Below, one piece after another: positions 1 through 9,094 of a DNA stretch of 64,000 nt. The notes beneath the pieces are model-generated. The model ran no database searches. It had not been told where the DNA came from and was given only the letters and a program-made list of their open reading frames with translations. The DNA is from DATLLJ01 sp035537875 (GTDB lineage: Bacteria > Acidobacteriota > Vicinamibacteria > Vicinamibacterales > CAVVIG01): assembly GCA_035537875.1 (NCBI GenBank), contig DATLLJ010000037.1, positions 148,763 to 212,762 of the forward strand, read 5' to 3'. How positions within the stretch are numbered: the stretch's first letter is position 1; the number at the start of each line of letters is the position of its first letter. The translations under genes and the position numbers were made by a program.

Positions 1-1
1 C

Positions 2-1117
2 CTGATTCTGGATCTGCTGGAAGCCACGCTGACCCTGCGGAGCTCGCTCGTCGAGCTGGCCGGGACTCATCTCGAAACCGTCTTCGCGGTGCATACGCAT
101 ACTCAGCGGGCCCAGCCGACCACGGTGGCGCACTATCTGCTCGGTGTCATCGAGCAGATCGAGCGGGACGGCATGCGACTGAAAGGCGCTTTCGAGCGAA
201 CCAATCGATGTCCCCTCGGTTCATGTGCGATTACCGGCACCGGATTCCCGATTGATCGGCACCTTACGGCCGAGCTCCTTGGCTTCGATGGTCCTACGGG
301 GAATACGTTCGGCAGCATCGCCACCGTCGATTACCTGCTGGAGAGCGTATCGGCGATGACCGTGTTGCTCGTCGGCCTCGGCCGCTTCGTCCAGGACTTG
401 CTGCTGTGGTCGGCTTCGGAGTTCAATTACATGCGGATCGGGGACGGCTTCGTGCAGTGCAGCAGCATCATGCCGCAGAAACGGAACCCGGTCGCGCTCG
501 AGCACGCGCGGGCGATCGCGAGCACGGGGGTCGGACGAAGCCAGGCAATCGTGATGGCCGTCCACAACACGCCGTTCGGCGACATCGTCGACACGGAGGA
601 CGATCTGCAACCTCTCGTTTTTGCCGCCTTTGACGATGCACGTCGGTCAGTCAGACTCATGGCGGCCGTCATGGCGAGCGCCGAGTTCGACGCGCAACGT
701 CTCGAACAGCGGGCCGGCGAAGGCTGGACGACGCTCACGGAGCTGGCCGACACGCTGGTGCGTGACTGGAATCTCCCGTTTGCGAAAGCCCATGCGGTGT
801 CTGCCCGGCTCGTGACGGCCGGCGAGCGGCCGCCCAAGCGGCCTGTGGCCGAGCTGTTGAAGGAAGTGGTGAGCGAGCTGGAGATCGATCCCCGGGTGGC
901 GTCGAGTTACACGACCGAGCGGCTCAATGAGATCCTCAGCCCCCGGCACTTCGTCGACGTTCGACAAACGCCTGGCGGGCCGGCCCCTTCTGAAACGAGT
1001 CGAGCCCTCGTCGCCTCGCGCGAGGCGCTGGTCCATGACGGCCTCTGGCTGAGCGCGCGACGTGACGCGATCCAGGCGGCAGCCGACCTTCTCGCGGCGC
1101 GGAGCCGGGCGCTCTAG
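2..1117 (+). CDS. argH: Argininosuccinate lyase, C-terminal part (5' end outside window)
   Basis: This enzyme splits argininosuccinate into arginine and fumarate, the last step of arginine synthesis in the cytoplasm. The reading frame is open from base 2, so the N-terminus lies outside the window. The visible part keeps the substrate-site motif of the fumarase/aspartase superfamily: HTHTQRAQP near base 90 matches the family's THLQRAQP, and SSIMPQKRNP near base 460 is the flexible signature loop carrying the catalytic Ser. The C-terminal domain, about 120 residues after DTEDDLQP, fits ArgH better than fumarase or adenylosuccinate lyase. Some residues around the signature differ from classic ArgH, so a related lyase cannot be fully excluded. 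A small membrane-peptide gene follows 14 bases downstream. Confidence 0.85.
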   Translation: MILDLLEATLTLRSSLVELAGTHLETVFAVHTHTQRAQPTTVAHYLLGVIEQIERDGMRLKGAFERTNRCPLGSCAITGTGFPIDRHLTAELLGFDGPTGNTFGSIATVDYLLESVSAMTVLLVGLGRFVQDLLLWSASEFNYMRIGDGFVQCSSIMPQKRNPVALEHARAIASTGVGRSQAIVMAVHNTPFGDIVDTEDDLQPLVFAAFDDARRSVRLMAAVMASAEFDAQRLEQRAGEGWTTLTELADTLVRDWNLPFAKAHAVSARLVTAGERPPKRPVAELLKEVVSELEIDPRVASSYTTERLNEILSPRHFVDVRQTPGGPAPSETSRALVASREALVHDGLWLSARRDAIQAAADLLAARSRAL

Positions 1118-1131
1118 CAGTTACTCCGTTC

Positions 1132-1215
1132 ATGACATCCAGCTACGTCAAGGTGCTGCTCCTCGAGCTCGTGGTGCTGGCCGCCCTCTGGTGGTTGCAG
1201 CAAGCCTTCATTTGA
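1132..1215 (+). CDS. 27-residue single-pass membrane peptide, probable symporter small accessory protein
   Basis: A short frame runs ATG to TGA between argH and the symporter gene. It encodes about 27 residues: a polar start (MTSSYVK), a hydrophobic stretch of about 20 residues rich in Leu, Val, Ala and Trp (VLLLELVVLAALWWLQ), then QQAFI. It is therefore a single membrane helix with one buried Glu. The stop lies 6 bases before the symporter start, so the two are almost certainly co-translated. Very small helices encoded directly upstream of SSS-family symporters are known in many bacteria as symporter small accessory proteins. This one does not show the usual sequence of that family that I remember, so the assignment rests on position and topology. 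Its function is inferred. Confidence 0.55.
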   Translation: MTSSYVKVLLLELVVLAALWWLQQAFI

Positions 1216-1221
1216 TCCTCG

Positions 1222-2922
1222 ATGCACCCTTTCGACTGGCTCGTCCTCGTCAGCTTCATCGTCTGGATCGTCTACGACGGTCTCAGACGGGTCAAGGACA
1301 GCCACGAGCTCGACGGCTACCTCCTGGCGAAGCGGAGCATTCCGTGGTGGGCTGCGGGGCTCTCGGTGATGGCCACCCAGCTGAGCGCCATCACCATGAT
1401 CGGCACCACCGGGCAGGGCTACACGGACGGGATGCGATTCATCCAGTTCTATTTCGGCCTGCCGTTGGCGATGATCGTCCTCTCGCTGACGCTTGTGCCG
1501 TTCTTTTACAGGGCGGGCGTGTACACCGCCTATGAGTATCTGGAGCGCCGGTTCGACGCCAAGACGCGGACCTTCACCAGTTTCCTGTTCCTCATCTCGC
1601 GTGGCATGTCGTGTGGAGCGGTTATCTCGGCTCCGGCTGTCGTCCTGTCGCTGATTCTCGGCTGGGATTTGACGCTGACGACGCTGGCCATCGCCGTGCC
1701 CGCCGTCATCTACACCATGGTCGGGGGCGTTCAGGCGGTGACATGGACCGACGTGAAGATCATGGTGCTGATCGTGTTTGGTCTGCTGGCGCTCATCGTC
1801 ACGGCCATCGGCGGCTACCCGCAGGACATCGGCCTCGTCGGTGGACTGGAGGTGGCGGCGGCGGCTGGCAGGTTACGCGTCTTCGAGTTCTCCTTCGATC
1901 TGACCAATCAGTACACGTTCTGGTCTGGCACGATCGCCGCGCTCTTTCTGTTCTGCTCCTATTTCGGGACCGATCAAAGCCAGGTACAGCGATTCCTGAC
2001 GGCCCGGTCGGTGGACGAGGCTCGGCATTCGCTGCTGATGAGCGCGTACTGGAAGATTCCGCTGCAGGTGCTCGTGCTTCTCCTTGGTGTGCTCGTCTTC
2101 GTCTTCTATACCTTCAATCAACCGCCGCTCCTCTTCAGCAGCGTTCAGCAGGAACGGCTGCGCGAGGGACCGCGCGCAGCCGAGTATGCGCAGCTGCAGG
2201 CTCGGTTTGAAGGGATCTTTGCGGCCCGCCGGGCGTCGGCGGGCGAGCTGGCCGCCGCCCGTCGGGGCACCGACCACGGACGAATCGTTGCGGCTGAGGC
2301 CGCTTTCCTCGAGCGCGAAGCGGAGGTGCAGGAGCTCCGCACCCGTGCGGCGACGATGGTGAAGGAAACGACCGGAGACTCCTCGTTCACGGACGTGAAC
2401 TACATCATTCCGACGTTCATCCTTACCCAGTTGCCGATCGGCCTGGTCGGCCTGCTGATTGTCGCGATCATTCTGGCGGCAACGGATACCATCGCGGGAG
2501 AGCTCAACTCGCTGTCCACCGCGACCGTGATCGATTTCTACAAGCGGTGGCTGCGCCCGACCGGTTCCGACGCGCATTACCTGGCCATTTCCCGGGCGGC
2601 GACCGGTTTCTGGGGGTTGTTTGCGTGCTTCGTTGGCGTCTGGGCGGCGGAGCTCGGTTCACTGATCGAAGTCGTGAACCGGTTCGGATCCTTCTTCTAC
2701 GGATCGATCCTCGGCGTCTTCATCCTCGCGATCGCCTTTCGCTCGACGACCGGCAATGGGGCGTTCGTCGGTCTTTTCGCGGGCATGGCCTCGGTGGCCT
2801 GGTTTGCGAGCTTCACCAGAGTCGCGTTCCTCTGGCACAACGTCATCGGTGCCGTCGTAGTGGTGATTGCGGGTTTGGCCGTGAGCGCGATCGACCGTCG
2901 GCGGACGTCCTTCGTCCCCTAA
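1222..2922 (+). CDS. Sodium/solute symporter, SSS family
   Basis: A 566-residue inner-membrane protein that probably couples Na+ entry to uptake of a small organic solute; the substrate cannot be told from sequence. The N-terminal part shows the SSS pattern: a first helix, then LAKRSIPWWAAGLSVMATQ and SAITMIGTTGQGY, which form the broken first core helix and its ion-site region. The core LeuT-like fold continues to the C-terminus, with TDTIAGELNSLSTATVIDFY in the late core helix. Residues about 300-392 form a soluble, charged, Ala/Glu/Arg-rich insertion between membrane helices, likely helical or coiled coil, which ordinary SSS proteins lack. The stop overlaps the stop of the convergent M16 gene by 4 bases. 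The upstream membrane peptide is probably its partner. Confidence 0.85.
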   Translation: MHPFDWLVLVSFIVWIVYDGLRRVKDSHELDGYLLAKRSIPWWAAGLSVMATQLSAITMIGTTGQGYTDGMRFIQFYFGLPLAMIVLSLTLVPFFYRAGVYTAYEYLERRFDAKTRTFTSFLFLISRGMSCGAVISAPAVVLSLILGWDLTLTTLAIAVPAVIYTMVGGVQAVTWTDVKIMVLIVFGLLALIVTAIGGYPQDIGLVGGLEVAAAAGRLRVFEFSFDLTNQYTFWSGTIAALFLFCSYFGTDQSQVQRFLTARSVDEARHSLLMSAYWKIPLQVLVLLLGVLVFVFYTFNQPPLLFSSVQQERLREGPRAAEYAQLQARFEGIFAARRASAGELAAARRGTDHGRIVAAEAAFLEREAEVQELRTRAATMVKETTGDSSFTDVNYIIPTFILTQLPIGLVGLLIVAIILAATDTIAGELNSLSTATVIDFYKRWLRPTGSDAHYLAISRAATGFWGLFACFVGVWAAELGSLIEVVNRFGSFFYGSILGVFILAIAFRSTTGNGAFVGLFAGMASVAWFASFTRVAFLWHNVIGAVVVVIAGLAVSAIDRRRTSFVP

Positions 2923-4400
2923 AGAGCCGGCGCGGGGCCGAATACGTCGTCGATCGTCAAGACCTTGATCTCGCCGAGCTTCAACGCCTGAATTCCCGGC
3001 TCGATGACCTTGCGATCGCCGGTGATGACGATCACCGCCCGGGCCGGGTGGATGTACTTGTCGGCGACGCGCTGGACGTCGGCGGCAGTCACCGCCTCGA
3101 TGCTGGGCACGTACTTCGAAAAGTAGTCGTCGGGCAGCCGATACACGATGGCGTCCTCGATCTGCCGGGAAATGGCAGTCGTCGTTTCGAAACCGGAAGG
3201 ATACCGCAGGGAGATGTAGTTCTTGGCGCGGCTGAGCTCTTCTGGCGGGGGAGCCTTGAGCATGCCGTTCAGCTCGTTAAAAAACTCGGTGAGCGATTCC
3301 GACGTCTTGTCGGTCTGCACGCCGGCGGCCGCGAGAAACGGGCCCGCAGAGGCGCGCATGTCGAATCCCGAGCTCGCTCCGTAGGTGTATCCGTTCCTTT
3401 CCCGCAGGTTCAAGTTCAGCCGCGACGAGAACGAGCCGCCGAGGATGGTGTTGGCGACCTGGATCGGGAAATAGTCCGGCGTCGAGCGGGCGACACCAAC
3501 CCATCCGATGCGGATCTGGGACTGTGGCGCGCCAGGCTTGTCGACAATGTAAACCGTGCGCGTCTGCAGCTCGGGCACGACCGGCATCGTCGGCGAAGGA
3601 CGTGCCGGCGTCTCGGTCTTCCATCCGCCGAAGCTCGATTCGAGCAGCGGCAGCACCTTCTCCATGGTCACATCACCGACGACGATCAGCGCGGCGTTTG
3701 CGGGCTGAAATGCCGTCGCGTAAAAAGCGCGGAGGTCTGAGGTCGTGAAAGCCTTCAGGGTGGCCGCCGTGCCGTTGACCGAGGTTCCGTAGCGATGGGC
3801 GGAGCCGTACAACACCCGATTGAACGCCGTGGCGTTGATCGTGGCGGGGTTGTCGCGGGCCTGCAGGATGCTCGTGAGCCGTTCCTGACGCAGTCGGTTG
3901 AGCTCGTCATCCGGGAAGGTCGGCCTGAGCGCCACATCGGCCATGAGCGGCAGCGCGTCGGCCAACCTGGCTACTGGAACGTGGAGCCGAACCGCGGACG
4001 AATCGATTCCAGCGGCCGCACTGACGTCGGCGCCGAGAAAGTCGATGGCATCGGCGAGCTCGAGCGAAGAACGCGATCCGGCGCCCTCGAGCAGCATCGA
4101 GGCCGTCAACGTTGCGACGCCGAATTTGTCGGCGGGATCGTCGGCGCTGCCGCGAAGAACCACGAGGTTGACCTGGGCGACCGGCACTTCGTGCAGCTCG
4201 ACCAGCCAGACGGGCACGCCGTTGGACAGCTGGCGCTTCTGGACCGTCGGCAGCCGAACCGGCGGAGGTGTGCCGATTTGTGGTGGTCGCGAGCGGTCGG
4301 GCGGGGCCTGCTGAGCCGTCAGCACGGCCGACAGCGCGAGGAGCGCCACCGAGGCGAGAAGCCTGACCTTATTCCTATCTTTGTATCGGCGCAGCTTCAT
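2919..4400 (-). CDS. Secreted M16-family peptidase homologue lacking the zinc motif
   Basis: A 493-residue protein with an N-terminal signal segment (LLASVALLALSAVLTAQQ). It has the two-lobed M16 fold: VKRQLSNGVPVWLVELHEVPVAQV at the start of lobe 1 and a second lobe with GGSFSSRLNLNLRERNGYTYG, the Arg/Tyr motif of the C-terminal lobe. The region where active M16 enzymes carry HxxEH reads LTASMLLEG, so catalytic zinc ligands are absent. It is therefore probably the non-catalytic half of a heterodimer with the product of the gene 6 bases upstream, as in mitochondrial processing-peptidase-like pairs. It likely acts in the periplasm. The partner keeps the motif, which supports the pairing. Confidence 0.85.
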   Translation of the reverse strand: MKLRRYKDRNKVRLLASVALLALSAVLTAQQAPPDRSRPPQIGTPPPVRLPTVQKRQLSNGVPVWLVELHEVPVAQVNLVVLRGSADDPADKFGVATLTASMLLEGAGSRSSLELADAIDFLGADVSAAAGIDSSAVRLHVPVARLADALPLMADVALRPTFPDDELNRLRQERLTSILQARDNPATINATAFNRVLYGSAHRYGTSVNGTAATLKAFTTSDLRAFYATAFQPANAALIVVGDVTMEKVLPLLESSFGGWKTETPARPSPTMPVVPELQTRTVYIVDKPGAPQSQIRIGWVGVARSTPDYFPIQVANTILGGSFSSRLNLNLRERNGYTYGASSGFDMRASAGPFLAAAGVQTDKTSESLTEFFNELNGMLKAPPPEELSRAKNYISLRYPSGFETTTAISRQIEDAIVYRLPDDYFSKYVPSIEAVTAADVQRVADKYIHPARAVIVITGDRKVIEPGIQALKLGEIKVLTIDDVFGPAPAL

Positions 4401-4406
4401 CTCACG

Positions 4407-5738
4407 TCACTTTTCAGGCTGAACGATAAGCTCGACGCGTCGATCGAGCGGCAGGAATGCCGCCGCGGCCGCGCGAACATCCGAAACCGAGAGGGCCCGG
4501 TAGCGGGCGACATCTTCGTTGAAGTAATCCGGGTCACCGGTCTTCACGAAGTATCCGTTGATCTGATCGGCCTTGCCCCCGAACCCGCCGACCCGCTCCA
4601 TCCTGTTGTAGAAGGACGCTTCAAACTGGTTGATCGCGCGCTCGATCTCGCGTGCGGTCGGGCCTTCCTGCTGCAGCGTGGCAATCTCGTCGTCGATGAG
4701 CTTTTGAAGCTCCTCCACGGTGTGGCCGGGGCGCGGTGTCGCGACGATCTCGAACGTCGAGGCCAGATCCATCGATCCCTGGAAGGCGGAGACGTCCTGC
4801 GCAATCTGCAGCTCGTACACGAGACGCTTGTACAAGCGCGAGTTCTTGCCGCCCGCGAGAACGTCGGCGACGATGTCCAGTGCCGCGTCTCCTGGCTCGA
4901 AGTGTCGAGGCGTCAGCCACGCCAATGTGAGGCGCGGAAGCTGCACGCGGTCGGTCATCAACTTCCGCTGCACACGCGTCAGCGACACGCCCGGAATCGT
5001 CATCGGTTTCGGAGGCGGCGCCGATTTGACGTCGCTGAAATACTTCTCCACGAGCTGCCGCGTGCGCACCGGGTCGATGTCCCCGGCGACGACGAGGCTG
5101 GCGTTCGACGGGGCATAGTACGACCGGAAGAAATTGACGACGTCTTCGTAGCTGGCGGCGCTCAAGTCCTCCATGTATCCGATCACCGGCCAGTGGTAGG
5201 GGTGGCCCTCAGGGAAGAGCATCTCGTTCAAGGCGATCTCCGCCAGGCCGTACGGTCGGTTCTCGTAGCTCTGACGCCGTTCGTTCTTGACGACGTCGCG
5301 CTGCAGGTCCACCGTCTTCGGGGTCATCGCGTCGAGCAGAAATCCCATGCGATCCGATTCGAGGAAGAGCGCGAGCTCGAGGGCGTTCGACGGGACGTCG
5401 ATGTAGTAGTTGGTCCGATCGTTGGCCGTGGACGCGTTGTTGCCGCCGCCGACCGATTCAAGTCGCGTATCGAACTCACCATACGGGACGTGGCCTGACC
5501 CCATGAACATCAGATGCTCGAACAGATGCGCGAAGCCGGTTCGCCCGGGGAGCTCGTTTGCCGACCCCACCCGGTACCAGGTGTTGACGGTGACGATCGG
5601 CACGCTGTGATCCTCGTGCAGGATGACCCGCAGTCCATTCGGCAGGGTGAACTGCGAGTACGTGACTTCGAGGGGTGGCGCCTGGGCAAAGGCCGACGAG
5701 GCAAGGGCCAGTACGAGCAGGACTGGAGCGACCTTCAT
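4407..5738 (-). CDS. Secreted M16-family zinc metallopeptidase, catalytic subunit
   Basis: A 443-residue periplasmic peptidase. The signal peptide (MKVAPVLLVLALASSAFA, cleavage likely after AFA) is followed by the M16 catalytic lobe. The inverted zinc motif HLFEH at residues 71-75 gives ligands His71, His75 and the catalytic Glu74; the third ligand is probably Glu153 in KNERRQ. The second lobe carries GGKNSRLYKRLVYE. The pair with the motif-less gene directly downstream is the common arrangement of bacterial M16 heterodimers that degrade short peptides. The start ATG lies about 90 bases from the divergent purE, leaving room for two promoters. Confidence 0.9.
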   Translation of the reverse strand: MKVAPVLLVLALASSAFAQAPPLEVTYSQFTLPNGLRVILHEDHSVPIVTVNTWYRVGSANELPGRTGFAHLFEHLMFMGSGHVPYGEFDTRLESVGGGNNASTANDRTNYYIDVPSNALELALFLESDRMGFLLDAMTPKTVDLQRDVVKNERRQSYENRPYGLAEIALNEMLFPEGHPYHWPVIGYMEDLSAASYEDVVNFFRSYYAPSNASLVVAGDIDPVRTRQLVEKYFSDVKSAPPPKPMTIPGVSLTRVQRKLMTDRVQLPRLTLAWLTPRHFEPGDAALDIVADVLAGGKNSRLYKRLVYELQIAQDVSAFQGSMDLASTFEIVATPRPGHTVEELQKLIDDEIATLQQEGPTAREIERAINQFEASFYNRMERVGGFGGKADQINGYFVKTGDPDYFNEDVARYRALSVSDVRAAAAAFLPLDRRVELIVQPEK

Positions 5739-5828
5739 GGAAGCGATTTTACTCCGGCGCCGAACGAGCCGCCCGCCGTTTCAGCTGGTCCTTTGTGTCC
5801 GTCGAGCCGTTCGTGATGAAATAGCCGC

Positions 5829-6320
5829 ATGCCGGATCCGGCTCCTCTCGTGGGCATCATCATGGGCAGCACGTCGGACTGGGATACCATGCGTCACGCG
5901 GCAGAGATGCTCGAGCGCTTCGGCGTGCCCCACGAGACGAAGGTCGTCTCCGCCCATCGCACGCCGTCCCTGATGGCCGAGTACGCATCGACGGCCGCCG
6001 GCCGAGGGCTCGTGGTGATCGTCGCCGGTGCGGGCGGCGCCGCCCATCTTCCGGGTATGGTCGCTTCGCATACCCTCCTGCCCGTCATCGGCGTACCGGT
6101 GCAGAGCGCCGCGCTCAGCGGGCTCGATTCCCTGCTGTCGATCGTGCAGATGCCGAAAGGGGTGCCGGTTGCCACGGTTGCGATTGGCGCGTCGGGAGCG
6201 GCGAACGCTGGCCTGCTGGCCGTGGCAATCCTCGCCACGTCGCGCCCGGAGCTTCGGACGAAGCTACAGACCTACCGTGACGAAATGGCAGCCGACGTCG
6301 GTCGCGCGTCGCTCTCGTGA
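5829..6320 (+). CDS. purE: N5-carboxyaminoimidazole ribonucleotide mutase, class I PurE
   Basis: Moves the carboxyl group of N5-CAIR to C4 to form CAIR in purine synthesis. The 163-residue length is typical of class I PurE. The phosphate and active-site loop GSTSDWDTM and the catalytic SAHRTP are present near the N-terminus, followed by VAGAGGAAHLPGM and a late MPKGVPVATVAIGASGAANAG segment, all diagnostic. purK, whose product makes the N5-CAIR substrate, follows 55 bases downstream on the same strand, so the two form the usual two-step unit. Confidence 0.97.
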   Translation: MPDPAPLVGIIMGSTSDWDTMRHAAEMLERFGVPHETKVVSAHRTPSLMAEYASTAAGRGLVVIVAGAGGAAHLPGMVASHTLLPVIGVPVQSAALSGLDSLLSIVQMPKGVPVATVAIGASGAANAGLLAVAILATSRPELRTKLQTYRDEMAADVGRASLS

Positions 6321-6375
6321 GAGTCGGCTACCGCCGTTTCAAGCTGTCATCTGACCTCGTCGAGCTGCCATTTCA

Positions 6376-7518
6376 ATGTCCGATGTGATACTTCCCGGCG
6401 CGACGATTGGCGTGCTCGGCGGAGGCCAGCTGGGTCGCATGTTTGCCATCGCCGCCCGGCGTCTCGGCTACCGCGTTCACACGCTTGCGCCGGAGGACGA
6501 CACCCCCACGGGACAGATCGCCGACGTGGAAATCAATGCCGAGTACGATGACCTCGACGCCGTCCGCGCGTTCGCGAAGGGCGTGGACGTCGTGACGTTC
6601 GAATTCGAAAACGTATCAGCAGCGGCCACCGCCGCAGCGGAAGAGCAGGCGATCGTGCGCCCGAGCGGCCGCGCGCTCTTCCTGACGCAGCACCGCATCC
6701 GCGAAAAGACGTTTCTCGCCGACCGCGGGCTGCCAGTCACGCCATTTGCGGCGGTGACGTCCCAACGGGACCTCGACGAGGCCGTCGCCCGAATCGGGTG
6801 TCCGGCGGTGTTGAAGACGGCGAGCTTCGGTTACGACGGAAAAGGGCAGCATCCGATCGCGAGCCCCGCGGAGGGGGCGCGCGCGTGGCAGGCGCTCGGG
6901 GGTCGCGAGGCCGTCCTCGAGGCGTTCATCGACCTCGACTCCGAAATCTCAGTGGTTGCGGCCCGTGGCGTCGACGGCGCAATCGTCCCCTTCACTCCGT
7001 TTGGCAACACGCATCGTCGCCACATCCTCGACGTTTCGGTAGCGCCCGCCCCCGTGTCGTCCGAGACGGCGCGCCAGGCCGTGAGCCTGACGCGCGGCGT
7101 GCTCGAGGCGCTCGACTACATCGGTATCCTGTGCGTGGAGTTCTTCGTGGCGCGGGACGGCCGGCTCCTGATCAACGAGCTGGCTCCCAGGCCCCACAAC
7201 TCGGGCCACCTGACGTTCGACGCGTGCCGGACGAGCCAGTTCGAACAGCAACTGAGAGCGATCTGCGGGTTGCCCCTGGGATCGTCCGAGCTGCTGCAGC
7301 CGGCGGCCATGGCCAATCTGCTCGGCGATCTCTGGACGAACGGAGAACCCGACTGGCGGGCGGCTTTGGCGGTCCCGGAGGTAAAACTGCACCTGTACGG
7401 AAAAACGGTGCCGCGCCCCGGCCGTAAGATGGGGCATCTCACGGCGCTGGCCGCATCGCCAGACGAGGCCAAAGCATTAGTGCTGCGCGCGCGCGACGCA
7501 CTCCTCTCGAAGGCGTGA
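6376..7518 (+). CDS. purK: N5-carboxyaminoimidazole ribonucleotide synthase (ATP-grasp)
   Basis: Uses ATP and bicarbonate to carboxylate AIR to N5-CAIR, feeding PurE. The protein has 380 residues, the family norm. It starts with the nucleotide-binding GVLGGGQLGRMFAIAARRLGY, continues with an ATP-grasp domain (CPAVLKTASFGYDGKGQ, then EAFIDLDSEISVV) and the metal-site segment INELAPRPHNSGHLTFDAC. The ATG start follows purE by 55 bases. The gene ends 17 bases before the stop of the convergent lgt. Confidence 0.97.
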   Translation: MSDVILPGATIGVLGGGQLGRMFAIAARRLGYRVHTLAPEDDTPTGQIADVEINAEYDDLDAVRAFAKGVDVVTFEFENVSAAATAAAEEQAIVRPSGRALFLTQHRIREKTFLADRGLPVTPFAAVTSQRDLDEAVARIGCPAVLKTASFGYDGKGQHPIASPAEGARAWQALGGREAVLEAFIDLDSEISVVAARGVDGAIVPFTPFGNTHRRHILDVSVAPAPVSSETARQAVSLTRGVLEALDYIGILCVEFFVARDGRLLINELAPRPHNSGHLTFDACRTSQFEQQLRAICGLPLGSSELLQPAAMANLLGDLWTNGEPDWRAALAVPEVKLHLYGKTVPRPGRKMGHLTALAASPDEAKALVLRARDALLSKA

Positions 7519-7535
7519 CCGACGGTTCGTACTCG

Positions 7536-8505
7536 TCATCGCCCGTCGTGTTCCTCAATCTGCGGATACATCGCCGAGTGCTTCAATCCAGCATGACGTT
7601 TGCCGTACACGGCCGGGACATCCCGAGTCACATCGCTCGGGATTGTGAGCGCAAGGGTCAGCGTGACGGCGAAGGCCAGCCTTCGCCAGTCGGGGCCTGA
7701 AGACAGCTGCCGATCGGCTCCCGCCGGCGGCGTGGCCTCATCAACCGTCTTTCGCATCCAGCTGCGCGCCAGCAGGGCGGCCCCGAAAACCGACATGGCG
7801 ATATTGAACGTCTGGCCCGTCGGCAACCCGAACAGCGTGATCGGGTACTCCCGAAACAGATCGATCGGAATTCTGAGGCTCGCATACAAGAAGGTAAAGA
7901 GCGCCCCGAGTCGACCGGGAGGCACATCCCGACGCCTCACCATCATCAGGATTGGAATCAGCGTGAAGTTCTTGAGCCCGTCATAGAGCACGACAGGGTG
8001 ACGAAGGCCGTCGGCTTCTGGAAACTTCACGGCCCACGGCACATCGGTCAGGCTGCCGACGATCTGGCCGTCGATGAAGTTGCCGATTCGGCCGCATCCG
8101 AGGATCACGGCGGCCGGGATGGCCAGCGCGTCCAGCACCGGGCGGAACGGCACACGCCGAATCCAGCAAAAGAGGAGCACGCCCGCGAAGCCGCCGACAA
8201 TGAGGCCGTGCGTCGCCAGGCCGCCGATCCAGACAGCTGGAATGAGAGCCAGATGTTCCCGGTAGAAATCCCATTCGTTGTTGAACACGACGAGCGAGCG
8301 GCCGCCGATGAGCGTGCCCACCGCCAGGAACAGCGTCAGGTCGTAGACCGACCGCAGGGAGAGCCCGAGCTTCGCGCGGTTCCGTCTGAGGAAAAGATGG
8401 GCGTTGAGGAACCCGAGTGAGTAAGTGAGGCCGTACCACCAACACGTGGATGCCCAAGACCGAGAGGATAATCGGATCGAAGTCGTGCACGTGCCCGTCA
8501 AGCAC
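7536..8505 (-). CDS. lgt: Prolipoprotein diacylglyceryl transferase, split by an apparent 1-nt frameshift
   Basis: Lgt transfers diacylglycerol from phosphatidylglycerol to the lipobox Cys of prolipoproteins in the inner membrane. The downstream frame encodes the core: WYGLTYSLGF, the family signature GRIGNFIDGQIVG, PVVLYDG and several hydrophobic helices. The family's N-terminus (HDFDPIILSVLGIHV) lies in a different frame just upstream. Joining the two needs removal of one base at about 8441-8442 (minus-strand CACGTGTTGGTGG), giving HVWWYGL. With that correction a GTG start at 8505 is preceded by GGGGAGGG at good spacing and gives about 322 residues. The frame open upstream of the shift in the downstream register has no Lgt similarity. 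Either an assembly error or a lesion. Confidence 0.85.
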
Positions 8506-8581
8506 AGCCGGACCCTCCCCCTGATATGAATGCGACAATCGGAGCGAAAATGGCTCATACGAGTCGCGCACCCGTGTGTCA

Positions 8582-9094
8582 ATGAACCTGTCGTTGAAGA
8601 ACTGCGTGGTGAGGCCCTGGCGGTCGAGTGATCTCGATACCCTGGTGAAGTACGCCAACAACCGCCGCATCTGGCTGAACCTTCGCGACCGCTTTCCACA
8701 CCCGTACACGACGCGGGACGGCCGCGCCTTTCTCCAGCACGTACAGCAGCAATTGCCGCTGACATCGTTCGCGGTGGCGGTGAACGGCGAAGCGGCAGGT
8801 GGAATCGGCTTTCAACTGCAAGCCGACGTCGAACGGGTGTCAGCCGAGATCGGTTACTGGCTCGGCGAACCGTTCTGGGGCAGGGGCATCATCACCGAAG
8901 CGCTCGTTGCGGTCACCGCTCATGCGATCGCCGCCCACGGGCTGACCCGCGTCTACGCGATGCCATTCGCCTGGAATGCGGCTTCGTGCCGCGTGCTCGA
9001 AAAAGCAGGGTACGTGCTCGAAGGCCGGCTTCGGAACAGCGCCATCAAGGACGGGCGGATCACCGATCAGCTGCAGTACGCGTTCAATCCTTGA
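8582..9094 (+). CDS. GNAT-family N-acetyltransferase (RimJ/RimL-like)
   Basis: About 170 residues with the GNAT fold. VVRPWRSSDLDTLVKYANN is the usual start of RimJ/RimL-type acetyltransferases. The acetyl-CoA loop reads FWGRGIITEALVAV, and NAASCRVLEKAGYVLEG is the C-terminal motif of this subgroup. The substrate may be a ribosomal-protein N-terminus, an antibiotic or a small amine and is not predictable here. I chose ATG 8582; an in-frame GTG at 8576 is an alternative and neither has a clear ribosome site. The gene is divergent from lgt, and its last 11 bases overlap the end of the convergent hypothetical. Confidence 0.8.
   Translation: MNLSLKNCVVRPWRSSDLDTLVKYANNRRIWLNLRDRFPHPYTTRDGRAFLQHVQQQLPLTSFAVAVNGEAAGGIGFQLQADVERVSAEIGYWLGEPFWGRGIITEALVAVTAHAIAAHGLTRVYAMPFAWNAASCRVLEKAGYVLEGRLRNSAIKDGRITDQLQYAFNP

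Noticed and set aside
3795..5498. 567-codon open frame opposite the M16 genes
   Set aside because: Antisense to two clear M16 genes and spanning their junction; composition is that of a shadow frame.
7519..7548. Terminator between purK and lgt
   Set aside because: Only a 6-bp CGACGG/CCGTCG pairing with a long loop and no T-run, partly inside the lgt coding end; too weak to call.
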